From: Rhodospirillales bacterium 69-11 | GTDB taxonomy: Bacteria > Pseudomonadota > Alphaproteobacteria > Acetobacterales > Acetobacteraceae | DNA: 37,158 bases | Direction of reading: 5' to 3' | NCBI GenBank assembly: GCA_001898425.1 | Contig: MKTV01000060.1 | Location: 83,519 to 120,676 of the forward strand | Part shown: one piece after another, positions 31,501 through 37,158 of the stretch | Position numbering within the stretch: position 1 is the first letter of the stretch | Layout of the letters: every line of letters starts with the position of its first letter | Program-made: the position numbers and the translations under genes | The notes under the pieces: generated by a model | Databases searched by the model: none | Seen by the model: the letters and a program-made list of their open reading frames with translations, nothing else | Told to the model about the DNA's origin: nothing

Positions 31501-33665
31501 CACGCGCCCACCAGCTGGGTGCCAATCGGCAGGCGCCGCAGCCGCTTGCCGGTCGCGGCATGGATCGCGTTCACCAGCGCGGGCGCGGCGGCGACCGTCC
31601 CCGTCTCGCCGATCCCGCCGGGGCCTTCGTCGTTGCGGATCATGTGGACCTCGATCCGCGGCGCCTCGTCGATGCGCAGGACGCGGTAGTTGTTGAAGTT
31701 CGACTGCTGGACGCGGCCGTCCTGCACCGTGATCTCGTTGTAGAGGGCCGCGCTGAGGCCGAAGATCAGGCCCCCTTCGATCTGCGCCACCACGCCGTCG
31801 GGCTGCACCACGGTCCCGCAATCCACCGCGACCACGGCGCGGCGCAGGCGCACCTCGCCACGCGGCGTCACCTCCACTTCGAGCACGTGGGCGAGGAAGC
31901 TGCCGAAGGAGAGCTGCAGCGACACGCCCTGTCCCACGCCCTTGGGCAGCTTCCGGCCCCAGCCCGATTTCTCCGCGACCAGGTCGAGCACCGCGCGGGC
32001 GCGTGCGTTGTCGCCGATCATGTCGCGGCGGAACGCGATCGGGTCCTTGCCGGCGGCGAACGCCAGCTCGTCCATGAAGCTCTCGACCATGAAGACGTTG
32101 TGGGTGGCGCCCACGCCGCGCCACCAGGCCGTGGTGATCCCCGGCGGCTCGACGCGGGTGAAGCCCACGCGCATCGCCGGAATGGCGTAGGGCGTCTCGG
32201 TCGCGCCCTCGATCGTGTCCGGGTCGAGCTTGCCGTCCTTCTGCATGCCCTTGGGCTGCCAGCGCGCCATGACCGAGGCGCCGGTGCCGTGATGCGTCCA
32301 GCCGGTGATGCGTCCCTGCGCGTCGAGCCCGGCGGACAGGCGGTCGTAGTAGTACGGCCGCAGCAGGTCGTGCTGGATGTCCTCCTCCCGGGTCCAGACG
32401 ATCTTGACGGGATAGGGCACCTGTTTGGCGATCGCGGCGGCCTGAGTGATGAAGTCGACGTCCAGCCGCCGGCCGAACGCGCCGCCCATCAGGTGGTTGT
32501 GCACCTGCACCGTCTCCGGTCGCAGGCCGGTCACCTTCGCGACGGTGTCGCGTGCCCGTGCCGGCACCTGCGTGCCGACCCAGAGATCGGCCCCGTCGGG
32601 ACGCACGTGCAGCGTGGCGTTCACCGGCTCCATCGGCGCGTGCGACAGGAACGGCAACTGGTAGGCGGCCGAGACGGTCTTCGCCGCGGCCTTGATCGCG
32701 GCGGGCGCATCGCCCTCGTCCTTCGCGATCACCTCCGGATCGCGCTGGGAGGCTTTTTCCTGCGCGCCGATGATGTCCGCGGTCTGCAGCCTGGCATGCT
32801 TCCCCTCGTCCCATTGCGGGTCGAGCGCCGCGAGTCCCTGTTTCGCCGCCCAGAAATGGTCGCCGATCACCGCCACCGCATCGTCGAGCCGCACCACGTC
32901 GCGCACGCCGGGCACGCGCTTCGCCGCCGCCTCGTCCACCGATCGCAGGCGCCCGCCGATCACCGGACAGGCGAGCACGGTGCCGACCTTCATGCCCGGA
33001 ACCCGCACGTCGATCCCGAACACGAGCGAGCCGTCGACCTTGGCGGGCGTGTCGACCCGGGGCTGGCTGTGGCCGATCAGCTTGAACGCCGAGGACGGCT
33101 TCAGCGGCAGTTTGTCCGGGACGGGCTGCGCGGCCGCCGCCGCCGCGAACGTCCCGTAGGGCGCACGCTTGTCGTCGGGTCCGATCACCACGGCGCGTTC
33201 GGCGCGGCAGGCGGCGGGGTCGACCCCCCATTGCTGCGCGGCGGCGGCGACCAGCATGGTGCGCACCTGCGCGCCGGCCTGGCGCAGCCGCTGCCAGTCC
33301 CCGCGGATGGAGGTGGAGCCGCCGGTCGCCTGCTCGCCCAGCAGCGGGCTGACATAGGCCTTCAGCGCGGTGTGATACTGGCCCGTGTCGGGCGGCGCCG
33401 CTTCGAACGCGACCTGGTCCAGCCCGACCTCCAGCTCCTCGGCGATCAGCATCCCGGCGCTGGTGTAGATGCCCTGGCCGAACTCCGTGTCCGGCATGAT
33501 GAAGGTGATCGCGCCCTGCGGGTCGATGCGGATGAAGGCGTTCGGCGTGAAGGGGCCGGCCGCGGCCGCACGCGCGGGGCGCAGCGGCAGCCGCACGCCG
33601 ACCAGGAGCGCGCCGCCGAGGAGACCGACCCCGAGGAGCCCGCGGCGGGAGAGGGAGACGGGCAT
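31500..33665 (-). CDS. Molybdopterin-binding large subunit, xanthine-oxidase family (aldehyde/isoquinoline oxidoreductase type)
   Basis: The 721-residue product starts with a Tat-like signal (LSRRGLLGVGLLGGALLVGV), so it is exported folded. The body has xanthine-oxidase-family motifs: MPDTEFGQGIYTSAGMLIAE, HNHLMGGAFGRRLDVDF for the cofactor, WWRGVGATHNVFMVESFMDE, and the active-site loop GPGGIGETGT with the catalytic Glu. No FAD domain is present, as in IorB and AldH-type enzymes, where electrons leave through 2Fe-2S clusters and cytochrome c. It probably oxidises aldehydes or N-heterocycles in the periplasm. GGGGAGG lies 7 nt before ATG 33665, 2 bp after the upstream stop. Substrate specificity cannot be read from sequence alone. 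Confidence 0.92.
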   Translation of the reverse strand: MPVSLSRRGLLGVGLLGGALLVGVRLPLRPARAAAAGPFTPNAFIRIDPQGAITFIMPDTEFGQGIYTSAGMLIAEELEVGLDQVAFEAAPPDTGQYHTALKAYVSPLLGEQATGGSTSIRGDWQRLRQAGAQVRTMLVAAAAQQWGVDPAACRAERAVVIGPDDKRAPYGTFAAAAAAQPVPDKLPLKPSSAFKLIGHSQPRVDTPAKVDGSLVFGIDVRVPGMKVGTVLACPVIGGRLRSVDEAAAKRVPGVRDVVRLDDAVAVIGDHFWAAKQGLAALDPQWDEGKHARLQTADIIGAQEKASQRDPEVIAKDEGDAPAAIKAAAKTVSAAYQLPFLSHAPMEPVNATLHVRPDGADLWVGTQVPARARDTVAKVTGLRPETVQVHNHLMGGAFGRRLDVDFITQAAAIAKQVPYPVKIVWTREEDIQHDLLRPYYYDRLSAGLDAQGRITGWTHHGTGASVMARWQPKGMQKDGKLDPDTIEGATETPYAIPAMRVGFTRVEPPGITTAWWRGVGATHNVFMVESFMDELAFAAGKDPIAFRRDMIGDNARARAVLDLVAEKSGWGRKLPKGVGQGVSLQLSFGSFLAHVLEVEVTPRGEVRLRRAVVAVDCGTVVQPDGVVAQIEGGLIFGLSAALYNEITVQDGRVQQSNFNNYRVLRIDEAPRIEVHMIRNDEGPGGIGETGTVAAAPALVNAIHAATGKRLRRLPIGTQLVGA

Positions 33666-33667
33666 GC

Positions 33668-34120
33668 TCAGGCCTCCCCGGCGCGCTTGATGGCGTCGCG
33701 GATGCGCACATACGTGCCGCAGCGGCAGATGTTGCCCGCCATGGCGGCGTCGATGTCGTCATCGCTGGGCTTCGGGGTGGCGGTGAGCAGCGCGGTGGCC
33801 GACATGATCTGCCCGGACTGGCAGTAGCCGCACTGCACGACCTCGACGTCGAGCCAGGCGCGCTGGACCTTCCGGCCGACCGGATCCTGCGCCATCGCCT
33901 CGATCGTCTTGACCTCACGGCCTTGCGCGAGCGCGGCCGGCAGGACGCAGCTCCGCACCGCCTGCCCGTCGAGATGCACCGTGCAGGCGCCGCACTGGGC
34001 GATGCCGCAGCCGAACTTGGTGCCGGTCAGGCCGATCACGTCGCGCAGCACCCAGAGCAGCGGCATGTCGTCGGGCACGTCGAGCTGGTGCGACGTGCCG
34101 TTGATCGAGAGTGTCAGCAC
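33668..34120 (-). CDS. 2Fe-2S small subunit of the molybdenum oxidoreductase
   Basis: The 150-residue product has both clusters of the family: a plant-type ferredoxin site in [20 protein letters not shown] with a fourth Cys in VRSCVLP, and the helical site [10 protein letters not shown] plus [11 protein letters not shown]. It passes electrons from the molybdenum centre to the cytochrome subunit. It has no signal peptide and is presumably exported bound to the Tat-dependent large subunit, as known for this class. The start is GTG 34120, with AGGAG at 34127-34131. That ribosome binding site lies inside a perfect hairpin (34126-34156). It is the first gene of the operon. Confidence 0.93.
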   Translation of the reverse strand: MLTLSINGTSHQLDVPDDMPLLWVLRDVIGLTGTKFGCGIAQCGACTVHLDGQAVRSCVLPAALAQGREVKTIEAMAQDPVGRKVQRAWLDVEVVQCGYCQSGQIMSATALLTATPKPSDDDIDAAMAGNICRCGTYVRIRDAIKRAGEA

Positions 34121-34125
34121 GCGGG

Positions 34126-34156
34126 TCTCCTGCGGATGGGTGGGATCCGCAGGAGA
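34126..34156 (-). promoter_or_regulatory. Hairpin that sequesters the ribosome binding site of the molybdenum oxidoreductase operon
   Basis: TCTCCTGCGGAT at 34145-34156 (minus-strand reading) pairs perfectly over 12 bp with ATCCGCAGGAGA at 34126-34137, with a 7-nt CCCACCC loop. The second arm contains the AGGAG that serves GTG 34120. As RNA, the ribosome binding site is fully paired; as DNA, it is a symmetric 31-bp operator-like site. Either use would control the whole three-gene operon. Confidence 0.65.
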
Positions 34157-34252
34157 GCGCGATTTTGCACGGGATGATTGAACGATGCGGCCTCACGGGA
34201 CCCTGGACCGCCGGACAGGACCGGGCGGGGGACAACCCCCGCCGTCGTGGCG

Positions 34253-36076
34253 TCAGCCGCCCAGGCTGCCCGCCAGCAGCGTGGTGACGCGCCGCGCGAA
34301 GGCGGTGGCGTCCCGCGGCAGGTCGCCCTCCTGCACGCGCGCCAGGTCGAGCAAGGTCGCGGCCGCCTCCTCGATGAGCGCCGTATCCTCGAGCTTGCCC
34401 GACAGGGTCTCGATCAGCCGGTGGCGCGGGTTCACCTCCAGGATCGGCTTGGCCGGCATCATCGCCCGCCCCGCGCGGCGCAGCAGGCGCTGCATCTGCA
34501 GGTCGGGGCCCGATTCCTCGGCGGCCAGCACCACCGCGCTGTCGGACAGGCGGGCGGTCGCGCGCACGTCGGACACCTCGGCCTCCAGCGCCTTCTTCAG
34601 CGCGGCGAGCAGCGGGGACACGTCCGGCAGGTCCTCGCCCTTGCCGAGGTCGCCCGCCGCCTGTGTGACGCTGCGCAGCTTCTTGCCCTCGAACGTGTCG
34701 AGCCGCTCCGGCCAGAACGCATCGATCGGGTCGGTCAGCAGCAGCACTTCCAGGCCCTTGGCGCGGAACCCTTCGAGCTGCGGGGAGGTCTTCAGCGCGT
34801 CCACGCCGTCGCCCGCCAGGTAGTAGATCGTGTCCTGGTCCGGCTGCATGCGCCCGACATAGTCGGCGAGCGAGGTCCAACCCTCCTGCGTCGAGGAACG
34901 GAAGCGCAGCAGCCCGGCGATCTCGGTGCGGTGCTCGCTGTCCTCCCAGACGCCCTCCTTCAGGATCGGGCCGAAATTCTCCCAGAACTTGGCGTAGTCC
35001 TCGGCCTCCTTGCTGCGGGTCTTGAGTTCGGAGAGCACGCGGGTGACCAGCGCCTTGCGGATGCGGCCCAGCACCGGCGTGGTCTGCAGCATCTCGCGGG
35101 AGACGTTGAGCGGCAGGTCCTCGGTATCGACCACGCCGGCGACGAAGCGCAGCCAGGGCGGCAGCAGCTCTGCCTTGTCGGTGATGAACATGCGCCGGAC
35201 GTGCAGCCGGACATGCGACTCGCGGTCGTTGTCCACCGGGTCGAACGGCTTCATGCCAGGGATGAACAGCAGGCAGAAGTATTCGAACGTGCCCTCGGCC
35301 TTCCAGTGCAGCGTGGCCCAGGGGCTGTCGAAGATGTGGCCGAGATGCCGATAGAACTCGGCGTAGTTCTGCTCCGTCACCTCGGACTTGGACTTGCGCC
35401 AGAGCGCCGTGCCCTCGTTGGCCGGCTGGTCCGTGCCATCCTGCGCGATGGTGATGGGGACAGTGATGTGGTCCGCCCATTTGCGCACCACGGTCTCGAG
35501 CCGCATCGGCTCGAGGTATTCCTCGGCCTCCGCCTTCAGGTGCAGCACGATATCGGTGCCGGGCGCCTCGCGCGTGGCCGGCGCCAGGGTGAACTGGCCG
35601 GCGCCGTCGGAGGCCCAGGTGAACGCCTCCTCGCTGCCGGCCTTGCGGGAGGTCACCTCGACGCGGTCGGCGACCATGAACGCCGAGTAGAAGCCGACGC
35701 CGAACTGGCCGATCAGGCTGGGCCGGTCCTCGGGCTTGGCTGAGGCCAGATTCTGGGCGAAGGCGCGGGTGCCGGAGCGGGCGATGGTGCCCAGATTGTC
35801 GATCATCTCCTGCCGCGACATGCCGATCCCGTCATCGGCGATCAGCAGGGTGCGGGCCTGCTTGTCGGGCACGATGCGGATCCTGGCGTCGGCGGGCGGG
35901 GCGAGGGCCGGGTCGGTCAGCGCCTCGAACCGGCGGCGATCCATGGCGTCCGCGGCATTCGCCACCAGCTCGCGCAGGAAAATCTCCCGTTCGGAGTAGA
36001 GCGAGTGGACCACGAGGTCGAGGAGCCGGCCGACCTCGGCGCCAAAAGCATGCTGTTCCAATGCGGTATCGTTCAT
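34253..36076 (-). CDS. htpG: Chaperone HtpG (Hsp90)
   Basis: The 607-residue product has the expected HtpG layout. The GHKL ATPase domain (about 1-215) shows [40 protein letters not shown] and [19 protein letters not shown]. The middle domain (about 230-500) shows [20 protein letters not shown] and [12 protein letters not shown], with the catalytic-loop arginine in the latter. A C-terminal dimerisation domain follows. HtpG is a cytosolic ATP-driven chaperone. The start is fixed at ATG 36076 by a perfect AAGGAGGT 5-6 nt upstream, although the frame stays open to 36628. An RpoH-like promoter lies directly upstream. It stands alone. Confidence 0.98.
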   Translation of the reverse strand: MNDTALEQHAFGAEVGRLLDLVVHSLYSEREIFLRELVANAADAMDRRRFEALTDPALAPPADARIRIVPDKQARTLLIADDGIGMSRQEMIDNLGTIARSGTRAFAQNLASAKPEDRPSLIGQFGVGFYSAFMVADRVEVTSRKAGSEEAFTWASDGAGQFTLAPATREAPGTDIVLHLKAEAEEYLEPMRLETVVRKWADHITVPITIAQDGTDQPANEGTALWRKSKSEVTEQNYAEFYRHLGHIFDSPWATLHWKAEGTFEYFCLLFIPGMKPFDPVDNDRESHVRLHVRRMFITDKAELLPPWLRFVAGVVDTEDLPLNVSREMLQTTPVLGRIRKALVTRVLSELKTRSKEAEDYAKFWENFGPILKEGVWEDSEHRTEIAGLLRFRSSTQEGWTSLADYVGRMQPDQDTIYYLAGDGVDALKTSPQLEGFRAKGLEVLLLTDPIDAFWPERLDTFEGKKLRSVTQAAGDLGKGEDLPDVSPLLAALKKALEAEVSDVRATARLSDSAVVLAAEESGPDLQMQRLLRRAGRAMMPAKPILEVNPRHRLIETLSGKLEDTALIEEAAATLLDLARVQEGDLPRDATAFARRVTTLLAGSLGG

Positions 36077-36097
36077 CGCGACCTCCTTGCGGGGCGC

Positions 36098-36126
36098 GAT
36101 ATGCGACGTGAGGCGGGGAGTTTCAA
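36098..36126 (-). promoter_or_regulatory. RpoH (sigma-32)-like promoter of htpG
   Basis: On the minus strand TTGAAA (36121-36126) is 17 bp from CATATC (36098-36103), close to the alphaproteobacterial RpoH pattern CTTGAAA-N17-CYTAT. The start site would lie about 15 bp before the AAGGAGGT of htpG, giving a very short leader. Heat-shock control of htpG is known in many bacteria. Confidence 0.5.
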
Positions 36127-36279
36127 TCCACCTGCGTGACGGGCGGGAGGGCGCGGAGGGCGGCAAGGCCCCTGGAGTGGGGGTAGCCTCGCGTCCCCCT
36201 CCGTCTTGCCGGGCCTCGGGGCGGGCATCCCACCCGCCCGGGCGTGCGATCGCCGGTGAGGCCCGTGCGGATGGGCGGC

Positions 36280-36486
36280 AGCCGCGATTCAACACAGAGG
36301 AAGCAAGGCGAGGCACAGAGGACACAGAGAAGGATTTCGAAATGCGGTTTGCGACGGCATGACCTCGATCACCGCCCAGCCTGTCTGCTGCGCGGGGCGA
36401 GGCAGGGAGATGGCTGGTCCGGGCGGCTGAAAATCCTCTGTGTGCTCTGTGCCTCGCCTTCCTTCCTCTGTGTTGAATCGCGGCTC
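36280..36486. repeat. Large imperfect inverted repeat, arms of about 58 bp
   Basis: The arm at 36280-36338 contains GATTCAACACAGAGGAAGCA and AGGCACAGAGGACACAGAG. The arm at 36430-36486 is its reverse complement with only a few changes and a 2-bp length difference. About 91 bp separate them. Such AACACAGAGGA/GGCACAGAG motifs are a dispersed repeat seen in proteobacterial genomes. There is no gene between the arms, so it may be a non-autonomous mobile repeat (MITE-like) or two inverted copies. Together with the direct repeats it accounts for much of the 644-bp gap between htpG and the helicase. Confidence 0.85.
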
Positions 36487-36559
36487 CCGCCCGCCGCACG
36501 AACCCAGCCGGCGAGCGCACGGGCCATGCCGGTGGGGATGCCCGGCTCGACGGCCGGGC

Positions 36560-36650
36560 ATGACGGAGGGGGCGGCGCGGCTGCGCGGCTCGCAGCCGGC
36601 ATGACGGAGGGGGGCGGCGCGGCTGCACGGCTCGCAGCCGGCATGACGGA
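36560..36650. repeat. 41-42 bp direct repeat, two copies plus a partial third
   Basis: Copies at 36560-36600 and 36601-36642 begin ATGACGGAGGGGGCGGCG and end CTCGCAGCCGGC, differing by one inserted G and one substitution. A third truncated copy (ATGACGGAGGGG) starts at 36643. The array ends about 70 bp before the helicase start and lies within a run of repeats after htpG. Confidence 0.85.
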
Positions 36651-36720
36651 GGGGCTCCCTCATCCTCCCCTCCTCACCGTCGCGCTTGCATTTCGCGCCG
36701 CAGCATCCAACCATCCCTGC

Positions 36721-37158
36721 ATGCGCGGCTTCGATTCCGGTTTCGCACCTCGCGTCAAAGCCGTCCTCGGCCCGACCAACACCGGCAAGACGCATCTCGC
36801 GATCGAGCGGCTGCTGGCGCATGCCTCGGGCATCATCGGCTTCCCGCTCCGCCTGCTCGCCCGCGAGAACTACGACCGCATGGTCGCCGCGAAGGGGGAG
36901 CGCTTCGTCGCGCTGATCACCGGCGAGGAGAAGATCATCCCGCCCGAGGCGCGCTGGTTCTCCTGCACCGTGGAGGCCATGCCGCTCGACCGAGCGGTCG
37001 AGTTCGTGGCGGTGGACGAGATCCAGCTGTGCGCCGATCCGGATCGCGGCCATGTCTTCACCGACCGGCTGCTGCATGCGCGCGGGATGGTCGAGACCAT
37101 GTTCCTGGGCGCGGAGACGATCCGCCCGCTGCTGCAGCGCCTGGTGCCGCAGGCGAGC
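36721..37158 (+). CDS. SUV3-like ATP-dependent RNA/DNA helicase, N-terminal part (runs off window)
   Basis: From ATG 36721 the frame is open to the window edge (146 codons). It reads MRGFDSGFAPRVKAVLGPTN with Walker A GPTNTGKTH, then GFPLRLLARENYDRM, GEEKIIPPEARWFSCTVEAM, and Walker B/DExH-type VAVDEIQLCADPDRGHVFTD. This is the start of the alphaproteobacterial relatives of mitochondrial SUV3, a 3'-5' helicase of the RNA degradosome. The full protein is usually 700-1000 residues. No ribosome binding site is seen before the ATG, so a leaderless start or a different start codon is possible. Family assignment is firm. Confidence 0.88.
   Translation, partial: MRGFDSGFAPRVKAVLGPTNTGKTHLAIERLLAHASGIIGFPLRLLARENYDRMVAAKGERFVALITGEEKIIPPEARWFSCTVEAMPLDRAVEFVAVDEIQLCADPDRGHVFTDRLLHARGMVETMFLGAETIRPLLQRLVPQAS

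Noticed and set aside
34121-34160. Molybdenum-cofactor riboswitch before the molybdenum oxidoreductase operon
   Set aside because: Only one simple hairpin is present. The multi-stem Moco RNA fold would need more than 100 nt and nothing like it is visible in the 132-bp gap.

Overview
The window is about 37 kb of very GC-rich DNA with dense, codon-biased genes on both strands. The gene set points to an alphaproteobacterium, most likely of the Acetobacteraceae/Rhodospirillales. Pointers are a DUF6481 protein, a 'PhnA-like' membrane protein, a Hint_2 protein, a periplasmic three-gene molybdenum aldehyde-oxidase-type complex with a tri-haem cytochrome c, and an RpoH-like promoter before htpG. This taxonomic placement is an inference from gene families, not from a marker tree.

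Layout. Positions 1-5585 hold regulators and small catabolic units: a TetR-family C-terminus, a LysR regulator divergent from a quinone-oxidoreductase-type enzyme, and an IclR regulator divergent from a phytanoyl-CoA-dioxygenase-like enzyme plus an ACS-type MFS transporter. Positions 5586-9216 hold a palindromic repeat cluster that runs into the 3' end of a PEP-synthase/PPDK-like protein lacking the PEP-binding barrel. That gene overlaps a large uncharacterised protein with a PhoU-like tail. Positions 9548-12828 carry hicAB, lepA, tRNA-Ser(GGA) and a DUF6481 protein. Positions 12829-16809 are a self-contained signalling operon (secreted proline-rich protein, histidine kinase, NtrC-class regulator), preceded by a good sigma-54 promoter and a phased array of GTCCG sites. 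Positions 16846-20749 hold probable stress or envelope genes (CsbD, PAS-LuxR regulator, PhnA-like membrane protein, two small proteins). Positions 21126-26411 hold a beta-helix/Hint fusion, a glutathione transferase and a fused glycosyltransferase with a coiled-coil repeat tail. Positions 26416-30143 contain a 15-bp tandem repeat, two MFS transporters and a VOC protein. Positions 30238-34120 are the molybdenum oxidoreductase operon, with a perfect hairpin that contains its first ribosome binding site. The window ends with htpG, two families of intergenic repeats and the start of a SUV3-like helicase.

Best candidates for something new: (1) the sigma-54 operon at 12890-16809, whose promoter and putative enhancer can be read directly and which suggests an autoregulated envelope-sensing circuit; (2) the overlapping pair at 5658-9216, a dikinase reduced to its ATP-grasp and phosphohistidine domains beside a PhoU-like protein, which suggests a phosphotransfer pair with an unknown acceptor; (3) the ribosome-binding-site hairpin at 34126-34156; (4) the beta-helix protein ending in a Hint domain with its catalytic cysteine in place. 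The rest looks like ordinary chromosome.
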